From Rhodopseudomonas palustris (GTDB lineage: Bacteria; Pseudomonadota; Alphaproteobacteria; Rhizobiales; Xanthobacteraceae): 64,000 nt of DNA. Shown in pieces: positions 1-8,590 of this stretch (position 1 is its first letter; each line of letters opens with the position of its first letter). The translations under genes were made by a program, and so were the position numbers. The stretch covers positions 409,890-473,889 of the forward strand of contig NZ_QKQS01000013.1 in the NCBI RefSeq assembly GCF_003226555.1. Reading direction: 5' to 3'. The notes beneath the pieces were generated by a model. That model saw only the letters and a list, made by a program, of their open reading frames with translations. It did not search any database and was not told the DNA's origin.

Positions 1-27
1 AGCGGTGCCGTATGAGCACCAGCCGCC

Positions 28-1677
28 TCACATCTCCGGCAGCACGCGCCCCAACAGTCCCTTGGCAATCTCGCTCGGAATATCGGCGGCGCCGTAGAGG
101 CTCGCCGGCTCCGGCGTCAGGCGGGTCCGCGCGAACAGCTCGGCGTGCGGCGGATGGATTTCATTGAGCGCGGCAGCCGCAGCGAGCTTGGCCAGCATCT
201 CGACCGCGAGCCGCGCGGTGCGCTCGTTGTCGACCTGCAGCAACGCGCGGGCGATCAGGCCGGCGGCGCTCGGGCCGCCGGTGAGCGCCGACGTATCCTG
301 AATCAGCGCCTGCAGCACCTCGGTGCCGGCGTCGCTCTCGCGCGACATCGCCCGCAGCACATCGAGGCACATCACGTTGCCGGAGCCCTCCCAGATCGCG
401 TTGACCGGCGCCTCGCGATAGTGCCGCGCTAGGATGCCGTCCTCGACATAGCCGTTGCCGCCGAGGCATTCCATTGCCTCGTACACGAAGGGAGGCGCCG
501 ATTTACAGATCCAGTATTTCACGGCCGGCGTCAGCAGCCGCATGTAGGCCGCTTCAAAGGAATCGCGCGGAGCCTCGTCGAAAGCGCGGCACAACCGCAT
601 CACCAGCGCCACCGAAGCCTCGACCTGCAGCGCCATGTCGGCGAGCACCGAAATCATCAGCGAATGGTCGGCGAGACTCTTCTGAAACACGGTGCGATGC
701 CGGGCGTGGTGCAGCGCGTGCGCCAGCGATGACCGCATCAGGCCAGCCGAGGCGATCGCGCAATCCTGACGGGTCAATTGCACCATCTGAATGATCGTGC
801 GGATACCACGACCGGGCTCGCCGACCGGCAGCGCGTAGGCACCGGTGAACTCGACCTCCGACGATGCGTTGGAACGGTTGCCGAGCTTGTCCTTCAGCCG
901 CTGGAAGCGGATCTCGTTGACCGAACCGTCGGGCGCAAAGCGCGGCATGAAGAAACAGCTCAACCCCTCGTCAGCCTGGGCCAGCACCAGGAAGGCGTCG
1001 CACATCGGCGCCGACATGAACCATTTGTGGCCGACGATGCGGTACGCGTCGCCGTCCCGGAACGCGCGCGTCGCGTTGGTGCGCACATCGGTGCCGCCCT
1101 GCTTCTCGGTCATGCCCATACCGATGCTCATGCCGCGCTTGGCGGTCCATGGCGCAAAGCCCGGATCGTATTGCCGGGTGCCGAGCACCGGCATCACCTG
1201 CGCCAGCAGCTCCGGCTGCGCGCCGAGCGCTGCGACCGAAGCGCGGGTCATCGTCACCGGGCAGAGATGGCCGGTCTCGACCTGAGCGGCCATGTAGAAC
1301 TTCGCCGCGCGGACCACTTCCGAGGCGTTGCCGGCGGGCTTGCCGTTCGCGTCCCAGGTCGAGTTGTGCAGGCCGGCCTTGAAGCTTTCGCCCATCAGCT
1401 CGTGATAGGACGGATGGAATTCGACCTGATCGCGGCGAACGCCCTTGGCGTCGAAGGTCTTCAGCTTCGGGGTGTATTCGTTGGCAAGGCGGCCGCGCTC
1501 GACCATCTCGGTGGTGCCCCACGCCTTGCCGAAGGCTTCGAGCTCGACATGGGCGTTGGCGCCCTGGTTGAAGGTGACCGCCTCGAGCAGCGGCCGGTCA
1601 GCACCGAACAGGTTAATGTCCGGAAGCGGCGGCGACTGGTTGAACACCTCGTGGGTGGCGAAGGAAGGCTGCGTCAT
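28..1677 (-). CDS. aidB: AidB-like acyl-CoA dehydrogenase
   Basis: A 549-residue FAD-dependent acyl-CoA dehydrogenase of the AidB branch (E. coli AidB is of similar size). The N-terminal third carries the AidB-typical 'NQSPPLPDINLF' block. The flavin-binding middle is seen as 'GMGMTEKQGGTDVRTN', and the C-terminal helical domain has 'GGNGYVED' and 'WEGSGNV', which holds the conserved acidic residue. E. coli AidB belongs to the Ada alkylation response and binds DNA; whether this one has a metabolic or a protective role cannot be seen. I chose the ATG at 1677 because the AidB-like protein begins 'MTQPSF'; an in-frame ATG at 1710 adds 11 residues. It lies 78 bases after the decarboxylase gene on the same strand and may be co-transcribed with it. 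Confidence 0.9.
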   Translation of the reverse strand: MTQPSFATHEVFNQSPPLPDINLFGADRPLLEAVTFNQGANAHVELEAFGKAWGTTEMVERGRLANEYTPKLKTFDAKGVRRDQVEFHPSYHELMGESFKAGLHNSTWDANGKPAGNASEVVRAAKFYMAAQVETGHLCPVTMTRASVAALGAQPELLAQVMPVLGTRQYDPGFAPWTAKRGMSIGMGMTEKQGGTDVRTNATRAFRDGDAYRIVGHKWFMSAPMCDAFLVLAQADEGLSCFFMPRFAPDGSVNEIRFQRLKDKLGNRSNASSEVEFTGAYALPVGEPGRGIRTIIQMVQLTRQDCAIASAGLMRSSLAHALHHARHRTVFQKSLADHSLMISVLADMALQVEASVALVMRLCRAFDEAPRDSFEAAYMRLLTPAVKYWICKSAPPFVYEAMECLGGNGYVEDGILARHYREAPVNAIWEGSGNVMCLDVLRAMSRESDAGTEVLQALIQDTSALTGGPSAAGLIARALLQVDNERTARLAVEMLAKLAAAAALNEIHPPHAELFARTRLTPEPASLYGAADIPSEIAKGLLGRVLPEM

Positions 1678-1755
1678 GTCGGTCCTGGAGCGATGCGGAT
1701 TCGCGCGCATGTTACGCAGAAAACCGCCCCGAGGACACGCCGGATCGCCGCGCCC

Positions 1756-3387
1756 TCACTTCATCCGTTCGCGCGCCGCCTTGAAGCCGGTGACGAACCG
1801 CGCCAGCGTGTGCGAGGTGGCGCCGCGCGGCAGCATCACTTCGATCAACGAAAATACCCCGCGCCGCTCGACCGCGCACTGCAGCGCGGCGGCGAGTTCG
1901 GCCCGTGTCGTCACCCGCGTCCCGACCCCGCCGATCGATTTGGCGATATCGGCGAAATGCCAGTCGTCGAGATCGTTGAACTTCGACTCCGGCTGGAACA
2001 CCCGCAGCATTTCCCAGCTGCAATTGTTGAACAGCACCACGATCGGATCGAGCCCATAACGCTTGCAATTGCCGAGCTCCCAGCCGGTCATCTGGAACGC
2101 GCCGTCGCCGACCAGCACCAGCGGCCGCAAGCCGGTCGCGGCGACGCCGATGCCGGCGGGCACGCCGAACCCCATGCCGGCGTAGTATCCCGGGGCTGCT
2201 AGCGCGGTGTTGTCGATCTCCATCGCGGTGAACAGGCAATCGCCGATGTCGGCGGTCATCGGCATCTTGCCGTTCCGGTCGAACAGGTCGTTGATCGCGG
2301 TGGCGATGTCCGACGGCGCGATCGGCGACGCATCGGCGGAGAGCCCGCGCGGATAAGCCATCCCCTTGCCGACCTTGCGCGGCCGCGGCGGATGCTGCGA
2401 GGCGTGGGCATCGAGCCCAGCGATCAGATCAGCCAGCGGCAGGTCGCGATAGACGTGGTGGCCGATCTGCACCTCGCGCCCGCTCGCCAGCACGGTGCGG
2501 CGCGGATCGGTCATGTTCGAGGACAGCGCGAAATTGGTGTCCGACAGGATGACACCGAACATCAGCACCAGGTCGGCGCCCTCGACTAGCGCCGACAGGT
2601 CCGGATCGCCGGCGGCGCCGAGGTAGGTGCCGGCGACCACGTCGTCGGCACCTTCGAGCAGGCCGCGGCCCATGAACGTCGTCACCACCGGCAGGCCGAG
2701 CTTACGGGCGAGCGCCCCGACCTGCTGCTCCACGCCGTAGCGGCGGATCTCGACGTCGACCACCATCACCGGCGACTTCGCCTTGGCGATGCGATCCAGG
2801 ATTTCTTCGGCGCATTCGTCCCGCGCACCGGCGTCGGCCTCGCGCCGCGGCAGCTTCGGCACCGGGTCGACCTTGGCGTCGACCATGTCGCGGGGAAATT
2901 CGATGTACACCGGCAGCGACAGTTCCAGCGCGCTGCGCAGCACCCGGGCGATCTCGGCGGGCGCGGTCGAGGGATCGCTCAGCACGGCCTGATCGCAGGT
3001 GACTTCCTTGAATACCGCAAGTTGGGTGTCGACGGTGCGCACCTGATGATGCAGCAGATAGCCGCTGGTGCGCTCGCGTGCCCCCGGCGCGCCGGCGATC
3101 ACCACCACCGGCGAGCGCTCGGCATAGGCGCCGGCGATCGAGTTGACGAGATTGAAGGCGCCGGCCCCATAGGTCACCACCGCGACGCCGATGCTGCCGC
3201 GATAGCGCGACGCGGCGTCCGCCGCGAAGCCGACCGCCGGCTCGTGGCTCAGTGTGACATACGGCAGCGTTCCGCTCTCTTCGATGACCTTGAAGAACGG
3301 CAGCACGAAATCGCCGGGAATGCCGAAAATCTCTCGGGCACCGTGATCCTTGAGGGCGTCGAGCAGCGCGGTCGCAAGCGTCGGCAT
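1756..3387 (-). CDS. TPP-dependent indolepyruvate/phenylpyruvate decarboxylase family
   Basis: A 543-residue thiamine-diphosphate enzyme of the 2-oxoacid decarboxylase family (IpdC/PdC type). The N-terminal PYR domain has the cofactor-activating Glu49 in 'LSHEPAVGFAAD'. A central domain follows, and the C-terminal PP domain has the Mg-TPP motif starting 'GDGAFQMTGWE' and closing with 'LFNN'. Members decarboxylate aromatic or branched 2-oxoacids such as indole-3-pyruvate; substrate choice cannot be read from sequence. The ATG at 3387 is favoured over upstream in-frame starts because AGGAG lies five bases before it and the family N-terminus begins there. It is transcribed divergently from pyrB. 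Confidence 0.85.
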   Translation of the reverse strand: MPTLATALLDALKDHGAREIFGIPGDFVLPFFKVIEESGTLPYVTLSHEPAVGFAADAASRYRGSIGVAVVTYGAGAFNLVNSIAGAYAERSPVVVIAGAPGARERTSGYLLHHQVRTVDTQLAVFKEVTCDQAVLSDPSTAPAEIARVLRSALELSLPVYIEFPRDMVDAKVDPVPKLPRREADAGARDECAEEILDRIAKAKSPVMVVDVEIRRYGVEQQVGALARKLGLPVVTTFMGRGLLEGADDVVAGTYLGAAGDPDLSALVEGADLVLMFGVILSDTNFALSSNMTDPRRTVLASGREVQIGHHVYRDLPLADLIAGLDAHASQHPPRPRKVGKGMAYPRGLSADASPIAPSDIATAINDLFDRNGKMPMTADIGDCLFTAMEIDNTALAAPGYYAGMGFGVPAGIGVAATGLRPLVLVGDGAFQMTGWELGNCKRYGLDPIVVLFNNCSWEMLRVFQPESKFNDLDDWHFADIAKSIGGVGTRVTTRAELAAALQCAVERRGVFSLIEVMLPRGATSHTLARFVTGFKAARERMK

Positions 3388-3578
3388 GGAAGCTCCTGGA
3401 TGGGCACAAAGGGGGCGGACCGATTTACCAGAGCTTGCGACCTTCGACCAACCGCACGCCATGATCACGCCCGGCACAGCATAAATGCCGGCGGCTCGAT
3501 AACGCCGGGGGATTATTCCAGGCCCAGCCCCGTTGTCGCTTGCCCGGCTATCCAACTCTCCCTATAGCTCTTGCTTTA

Positions 3579-4532
3579 ATGACCCCCGCCCCAAAATCAA
3601 CTTTCGTCCTCGGTCACCGGCATCTGCTGGGAATCGAAGGGCTTTCCGCCGCCGACATCACCGGCCTGCTCGACCTCTCCGAGGAGTATGTCGAGCTCAA
3701 CCGGCAGGTCGACAAGAAGCGCACCTCGTTGCGCGGCCGAACCCAGGTCAATCTGTTCTTCGAGGCCTCGACCCGGACGCAATCGTCGTTCGAGATCGCC
3801 GGCAAGCGCCTCGGCGCCGACGTGATGAACATGAGCGTGTCGTCGTCGTCGATGCGCAAGGGTGAGACCCTGATGGACACCGCGGTGACGCTGAACGCGA
3901 TGCACCCGGACATCCTGGTGGTCCGGCATCACGCCTCCGGCGCGGTGGAACTGCTGGCCCGCAAGGTCGACGGCTCGGTGATCAACGCCGGCGACGGCGC
4001 CCACGAACACCCGACCCAGGCGCTGCTCGATGCGCTGACGATCCGCCGCAACAAGGGCCGGCTCGAAGGCCTGGTGGTGGCGATCTGCGGCGACGTGATG
4101 CATTCGCGTGTCGCCCGCTCCAACATCCTGCTGCTGAACACGATGGGCGCCCGCGTCCGTATCGTCGCCCCCTCCACCCTGCTGCCCGCCGGCATCGAGC
4201 GGCTCGGCGTCGAGGTCGCGCGCGACATGCGCGAGGGGCTCGACGGCGCCGACATCGTGATGATGCTGCGGCTGCAGCGCGAGCGCATGAACGGCTCGTT
4301 CGTGCCGTCGTCGGCCGAGTATTTCAACTATTTCGGGCTCGACCAGAAGAAGCTGGCCTACGCCAAGCCGGATGCGCTGGTGATGCACCCGGGCCCGATG
4401 AACCGCGGCGTCGAGATCGACTCGATCGTCGCCGACGGCGCCCAGTCGGTGATCCGCGAACAAGTCGAAATGGGCGTGGCGGTGCGCATGGCGGTGCTCG
4501 AAGCGCTCGCCCGCAACCTGCCGAACGCCTGA
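3579..4532 (+). CDS. pyrB: Aspartate carbamoyltransferase catalytic subunit
   Basis: A 317-residue ATCase catalytic chain that joins carbamoyl phosphate and aspartate in the first committed step of pyrimidine synthesis. The carbamoyl-phosphate loop '[13 protein letters not shown]' lies at residues 60-72. '[10 protein letters not shown]' (about residue 140) and the late '[11 protein letters not shown]' are the expected active-site segments. Length is normal for the family. The ATG at 3579 gives the standard N-terminus; a longer in-frame start at 3540 lacks support. It is followed after 19 bases by a dihydroorotase-like gene, and no pyrI-like regulatory chain is present. This matches the Pseudomonas-type ATCase, in which PyrB assembles with an inactive DHOase-like partner. 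Confidence 0.97.
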   Translation: MTPAPKSTFVLGHRHLLGIEGLSAADITGLLDLSEEYVELNRQVDKKRTSLRGRTQVNLFFEASTRTQSSFEIAGKRLGADVMNMSVSSSSMRKGETLMDTAVTLNAMHPDILVVRHHASGAVELLARKVDGSVINAGDGAHEHPTQALLDALTIRRNKGRLEGLVVAICGDVMHSRVARSNILLLNTMGARVRIVAPSTLLPAGIERLGVEVARDMREGLDGADIVMMLRLQRERMNGSFVPSSAEYFNYFGLDQKKLAYAKPDALVMHPGPMNRGVEIDSIVADGAQSVIREQVEMGVAVRMAVLEALARNLPNA

Positions 4533-4551
4533 TGCCGGAACGGGAAACACC

Positions 4552-5862
4552 ATGCTGACCGATCGCCGCCCGATCCTGCTCGCCAACGCCCGCCTGATCG
4601 ATCCCTCACGCGACTTCGACGGCATCGGCGACGTGCTGATCGCCGACGGCGTGATCCGCGATGCCCGCCGCGGCATCGGCGCCGCCGGCGTCCCCGAAGG
4701 CACCGACATCGTCAATTGCGCCGGCATGGTGGTCGCGCCCGGTCTGGTCGACATGCGCGCCTTCGTCGGCGAGCCCGGCGCCAGCCACCGGGAGACGTTT
4801 GCGTCCGCCAGCCAGGCCGCGGCCGCCGGCGGCATCACCACCATCGTCTGCCAGCCCAACACCAGCCCGGTGATCGACAATTCGGCGACGGTCGACTTCG
4901 TGATGCGCCGCGCCCGCGACACCGCGATCGTCAACATCCACCCGATGGCGGCGATCACCAAGGGACTCGGCGGCGCCGAAATGACCGAGATCGGCCTGCT
5001 CAAGGCCGCCGGCGCGGTGGCGTTCAGCGACGGCGATCTCAGCATCACCAACGCCCAGGTGATGCGCCGGGCGCTGACTTACGCGCGCGATTTCGATGCG
5101 CTGATCGTCCATCACACCGAAGACCCGGATCTGGTCGGCGAAGGCGTGATGAACGAGGGCGAATTCGCCACAAGGCTCGGCCTCGCCGGCATTCCAAATG
5201 CGGCCGAGACGGTGATGCTCGAACGCGACATCCGCCTGGTGATGCTGACCCGCGGCCGCTATCACGCCGCGTCGCTGACCTGCATCGAGTCGCTGGAGAT
5301 CTTGCAGCGTGCCCGCGATCTTGGACTGCCGGTTTCGGCGTCGGTGTCGATCAACCACGTCGCGCTGAACGAGAACGACATCGGCCCGTATCGCACCTTC
5401 CTCAAGCTGGCGCCGCCGCTGCGCACCGAGGACGACCGCAAGGCGCTGATCGCCGCGCTCGCCTCCGGGCTGATCGACGTGGTGATGTCGGACCACAATC
5501 CGCAGGACGTCGAGGTCAAGCGGCTGCCGTTCGCCGAAGCCGCCGCCGGCGCGATCGGGCTGGAGACGATGCTGCCGGCCGGGCTGCGGCTGGTGCATGC
5601 CGGTGAACTGGAGTTCTTGAGCCTGATCCGCGCGATGTCGACCCGCCCGGCCGAACTGCTCGGCCTGCCCGGCGGCACGCTGCGCGCAGGCAGCCCCGCA
5701 GACCTGATCGTGGTCGATCCGGACGTGCCGTGGCTCGTCGATCCGGACGAATTGAAATCGAAGTGCAAGAACACCCCGTTCGACGAAGCGCGGTTCTCCG
5801 GCCGGGTCATCCGCACCATCGTCGGCGGCCGCACCGTCTATGAGCACGTCGGCGCGCATTGA
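4552..5862 (+). CDS. pyrC: Dihydroorotase-like subunit lacking the metal-binding HxH (PyrC' type)
   Basis: A 436-residue amidohydrolase-fold protein of the class I dihydroorotase family. The canonical metal motif D-x-H-x-H should fall at residues 67-71, but the sequence there is D-M-R-A-F ('PGLVDMRAFVGEPG'), so both zinc-binding histidines are replaced. Later conserved pieces ('MAAITKG', 'HHTEDP', 'MSDHNPQ') remain. Known non-catalytic DHOase homologues next to pyrB (Pseudomonas PyrC') act as structural partners of ATCase. I infer the same here and expect an active dihydroorotase elsewhere in the genome. It is probably co-transcribed with pyrB. Databases will probably label it simply pyrC. 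Confidence 0.9.
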   Translation: MLTDRRPILLANARLIDPSRDFDGIGDVLIADGVIRDARRGIGAAGVPEGTDIVNCAGMVVAPGLVDMRAFVGEPGASHRETFASASQAAAAGGITTIVCQPNTSPVIDNSATVDFVMRRARDTAIVNIHPMAAITKGLGGAEMTEIGLLKAAGAVAFSDGDLSITNAQVMRRALTYARDFDALIVHHTEDPDLVGEGVMNEGEFATRLGLAGIPNAAETVMLERDIRLVMLTRGRYHAASLTCIESLEILQRARDLGLPVSASVSINHVALNENDIGPYRTFLKLAPPLRTEDDRKALIAALASGLIDVVMSDHNPQDVEVKRLPFAEAAAGAIGLETMLPAGLRLVHAGELEFLSLIRAMSTRPAELLGLPGGTLRAGSPADLIVVDPDVPWLVDPDELKSKCKNTPFDEARFSGRVIRTIVGGRTVYEHVGAH

Positions 5863-5904
5863 GGGAGGCCTTCGATGTGCGGATCGAATGAAATCATTTC
5901 TCTT

Positions 5905-5987
5905 CGTCATTGCGAGCGAAGCGAAGCAATCCAGAGTCGCACATACAGACTGGATTGCTTCGTCGGCTTCGCCTCCTCGCAATGACG
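5905..5987. repeat. Intergenic inverted repeat (Bradyrhizobiaceae-type)
   Basis: The element starts CGTCATTGCGAG and ends with the exact complement CTCGCAATGACG. Inside these ends, GCGAAGCAATCCAG pairs with CTGGATTGCTTCG, so the whole 83-base element can fold into one long hairpin. It fills the gap between pyrC' and plsY. From memory, sequences of this type are scattered through Rhodopseudomonas and Bradyrhizobium intergenic regions; copy number elsewhere cannot be seen here. Confidence 0.8.
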
Positions 5988-6015
5988 AACGCATGTCTTT
6001 GAGGAGACGACCACG

Positions 6016-6627
6016 ATGATGATCGGGATCTACATCGCCGCGCTGGTGATCGGCTACCTGTTCGGTTCGATTCCATTCGGCCTGATCCTCACCAAGATCG
6101 CCGGCACCCAGGATCTTCGCTCGATCGGTTCCGGCAATATCGGCGCCACCAACGTGCTGCGCACCGGCCGCAAGGGGCTCGCAGCCGCGACCCTGCTGCT
6201 CGATGCGCTGAAGGGCACCGCCGCGGTGATCCTCACCGCTTATCTCGCCACCGGCACCGACGCGATCGCCGCCAATGCCGCGATGCTGGCGGCACTCGGC
6301 GCCTTCCTCGGCCATCTGTTTCCGGTCTGGCTGAAGTTCAAAGGCGGCAAGGGCGTCGCCGTGTATATCGGCGTGCTGATCGGACTGTTCTGGCCGGCCG
6401 CGGTGGTGTTCTGCCTGATGTGGCTGGCGACGGCCTTCACCTCCCGCTACTCGTCATTGTCGGCGCTGGTGGCGAGCTTCATCACCCCGATCTTCCTGTG
6501 GTGGTTTGGCCACGCCGCCCTCGCCTCGCTGTTCGCGGTGCTGACCCTGCTGCTGTTCTGGATGCACCGCGAGAACATCAAGCGGCTGCAGGCCGGCACC
6601 GAAGGTAAGATCGGCGAGAAGAAGTAA
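6016..6627 (+). CDS. plsY: Acyl-phosphate:glycerol-3-phosphate acyltransferase
   Basis: A 203-residue integral membrane acyltransferase that transfers an acyl group from acyl-phosphate to glycerol-3-phosphate, the first step of phospholipid synthesis. The three PlsY motifs are visible: '[11 protein letters not shown]' near residue 16, '[14 protein letters not shown]' near residue 37, and '[13 protein letters not shown]' near residue 110. Hydrophobic segments fit the usual five-helix topology. The ATG at 6016 follows GAGGAG. The C-terminus is a short basic tail. It lies in the same orientation as pyrBC' and dprA, separated from pyrC' by an inverted repeat. Confidence 0.96.
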   Translation: MMIGIYIAALVIGYLFGSIPFGLILTKIAGTQDLRSIGSGNIGATNVLRTGRKGLAAATLLLDALKGTAAVILTAYLATGTDAIAANAAMLAALGAFLGHLFPVWLKFKGGKGVAVYIGVLIGLFWPAAVVFCLMWLATAFTSRYSSLSALVASFITPIFLWWFGHAALASLFAVLTLLLFWMHRENIKRLQAGTEGKIGEKK

Positions 6628-6737
6628 TCGCAGGGGCAATTGCGGTAAGCGGGTGATCTGACCATACTTTCCGTCCACCTTCATCGACCTTGTTCACACG
6701 CAAAAGTTGCGCAACACTCCCGCTCGCGGGGGCGGAT

Positions 6738-7874
6738 GTGGGCGAGCGTAGTAGCGATCAGGGGACGACAGTCCTTACCGAAGCGCAGCGGATCGACTGG
6801 CTGCGGCTGATCCGGGCCGAGAATGTCGGACCGCGCACCTTCCGCTCGTTGATCAATCATTTCGGCTCGGCCCGTGCGGCACTGGAGCGGCTTCCTGAGC
6901 TCGCAAAGCGTGGCGGCGCCGCCCGGAGCGGACGCATCCCGTCCGAGGACGAAGCGCGGCGCGAGATCGAGGGTGGCCGCCGGATCGGCGTCGAGCTGGT
7001 GGCACCGGGCGAGATCGGCTATCCCCCTCGCCTCGCCACCATCGACGACGCGCCGCCGCTGCTCGGCGTCCATGCCCTGCCCGATGCGCTCGGCGTGATG
7101 GTCCGGCCGATGATCGCAATCGTCGGCTCGCGCAATGCCTCGGGCGCCGGATTGAAATTCGCCGGCCAGCTCGCCGCCCATCTTGGGGCCGCCGGCTTCG
7201 TGGTGATCTCCGGCCTCGCCCGCGGCATCGATCAGGCGGCGCATCGCGCCAGCATCGCCAGCGGCACCGTCGCGGTACTGGCCGGCGGCCACGACAAGAT
7301 CTATCCGGCCGAGCACGAGGACCTGCTGCTGGACATCATCCAGGCACGCGGCGCCGCGATCTCCGAGATGCCGCTCGGCCACGTCCCGCGCGGCAAGGAC
7401 TTTCCCCGCCGCAACCGGCTGATCTCGGGCGCTTCGGTCGGGGTCGCGGTGATCGAGGCCGCCTATCGCTCCGGCTCGCTGATCACCGCCCGCCGCGCCG
7501 CCGATCAGGGCCGCGAGGTGTTCGCGGTCCCGGGATCGCCGCTCGACCCGCGCGCCGCCGGCACCAACGACCTGATCAAGCAGGGCGCGACCCTGATCAC
7601 CTCGGCGGCCGACATCGTCGATGCGGTCGCCTCGATCCTGGAACGGCCGATCGAGCTGCCGGGCCGCGAGCCCGAGCACGCGCCGCCGGACGGCGAGCCT
7701 GAAGCAAGCGACCGCAGCCGCCTCCTCGCTCTGCTTGGTCCGAGCCCAATCGGAATCGACGACCTGATCCGCCTCTCCGGCATTGCGCCGGCTGTGGTGC
7801 GAATCGTGTTGCTGGAGCTCGAACTCGCCGGCCGGCTGGAGCGCCATGGCGGCTCGCTGGTGTCGCTGAGCTGA
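6738..7874 (+). CDS. dprA: DNA-processing protein DprA
   Basis: A roughly 378-residue DprA/Smf protein, which loads RecA onto incoming single-stranded DNA during natural transformation. It has an N-terminal SAM/HhH-like segment ('[12 protein letters not shown]'), the central Rossmann-like DprA core ('[15 protein letters not shown]', '[15 protein letters not shown]', 'NRLISG') and a C-terminal winged-helix-like DML1 domain. The start is uncertain: GTG at 6738 is chosen, and an in-frame TTG at 6690 would add 16 residues. DprA is kept by many bacteria not known to be competent, so transformation itself is not implied. Confidence 0.93.
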   Translation: MGERSSDQGTTVLTEAQRIDWLRLIRAENVGPRTFRSLINHFGSARAALERLPELAKRGGAARSGRIPSEDEARREIEGGRRIGVELVAPGEIGYPPRLATIDDAPPLLGVHALPDALGVMVRPMIAIVGSRNASGAGLKFAGQLAAHLGAAGFVVISGLARGIDQAAHRASIASGTVAVLAGGHDKIYPAEHEDLLLDIIQARGAAISEMPLGHVPRGKDFPRRNRLISGASVGVAVIEAAYRSGSLITARRAADQGREVFAVPGSPLDPRAAGTNDLIKQGATLITSAADIVDAVASILERPIELPGREPEHAPPDGEPEASDRSRLLALLGPSPIGIDDLIRLSGIAPAVVRIVLLELELAGRLERHGGSLVSLS

Positions 7875-7986
7875 GCGAACCGCTCCCAAAAAAGCCAACG
7901 GCCCGAAGCGGTGAAACTTCGAGCCATTGTCCAGGAGCGGACGTACATCCGGCCCGCCCCGACGTTCGAATCGTGAACTGGTTCGG

Positions 7987-8002
7987 TTAATTAGACGTTA
8001 AC
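7987..8002 (+). promoter_or_regulatory. Perfect CtrA-type box TTAA-N7-TTAAC
   Basis: TTAA at 7987-7990, a 7-base spacer and TTAAC at 7998-8002 match exactly the binding consensus of the alphaproteobacterial cell-cycle regulator CtrA. It lies in the 254-base gap after dprA. That gap otherwise holds no gene I can support, and the annotated downstream small gene runs the other way. A target transcript is therefore not obvious. Confidence 0.45.
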
Positions 8003-8128
8003 TGCGAATGCTTCGTGACAGCGACCGCAGCCAGCACGCAGGTCGAACTCACGCACCGAACAAAGCTCAACCGGGATCTCAGGGGAACACAAAGACCTCT
8101 GTCTAATGAGATAGATCGCGGAACTTGT

Positions 8129-8344
8129 TCACTCGGTGCTGGAATTGCGCCGCCGGCGGACGATCTCCTTGGCTTCCATCCGCGCCATGTCGAGCAGATA
8201 ACAAAGCATGTCGAGGCGATGCGCCTGCGCGACCTGAATCAGTTGGCCGGTCGCTTCCGACAGGTATTGGGCCGCTTCAACAGGCCCGCCATCTCCTGGC
8301 CGGACGGTACGGCAGTTTCGGTGGCTCTCGGACGGGGACGTCAT
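8129..8344 (-). CDS. Small conserved protein of unknown function
   Basis: A 71-residue protein with a likely amphipathic helical core, 'YLSEATGQLIQVAQAHRL' followed by 'LCYLLDMARMEAKEI', and a basic C-terminus. The composition is that of a real protein, unlike the arginine-rich antisense frames nearby. I recall close relatives in Bradyrhizobium-type genomes, without known function. The ATG at 8344 has a weak AGGAATGG ribosome site upstream. It stands alone, convergent with dprA and divergent from topA. Confidence 0.7.
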   Translation of the reverse strand: MTSPSESHRNCRTVRPGDGGPVEAAQYLSEATGQLIQVAQAHRLDMLCYLLDMARMEAKEIVRRRRNSSTE

Positions 8345-8533
8345 CGGGCACCATTCCTAGACAGAATCGAACACACCAATCAGAAGATCATAGCCTCGAT
8401 ATACACGCATAAGTTGTACATCTCTAGGTTTATGTTTCGTGAATTTCAGTCCTAAGTAGGCCTGATTTCAGGCTGGTTCCCCGAGCAGCCATTTGACAGC
8501 GCACCCGTCACCACCCATGTTCCGGGCAATCCG

Positions 8534-8565
8534 GCCGGCGCGAGTCTCGCAGTCCGGCCTTTTTC
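8534..8565 (+). terminator. Hairpin with T-run just before topA
   Basis: GGCCGG (8534-8539) pairs with CCGGCC (8555-8560) around a 15-base loop, and TTTTT follows at 8561-8565. It points in the direction of topA and ends 25 bases before its ATG. It is either a terminator for transcription coming from upstream or a leader attenuator of topA. The short stem keeps confidence modest. Confidence 0.4.
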
Positions 8566-8590
8566 TCTTCATTCTGACGCCTGGAATGCG

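Noticed and set aside
778-2202. Long plus-strand open frame opposite the AidB and decarboxylase genes
   Set aside because: Arg/His/Ala-rich translation with no family features, crossing two genes with clear motifs. Such antisense frames are common in G+C-rich DNA.
3597-6315. Long minus-strand frames opposite pyrB, pyrC' and plsY
   Set aside because: Antisense shadows; the plus-strand products carry conserved active-site motifs along the same stretch.
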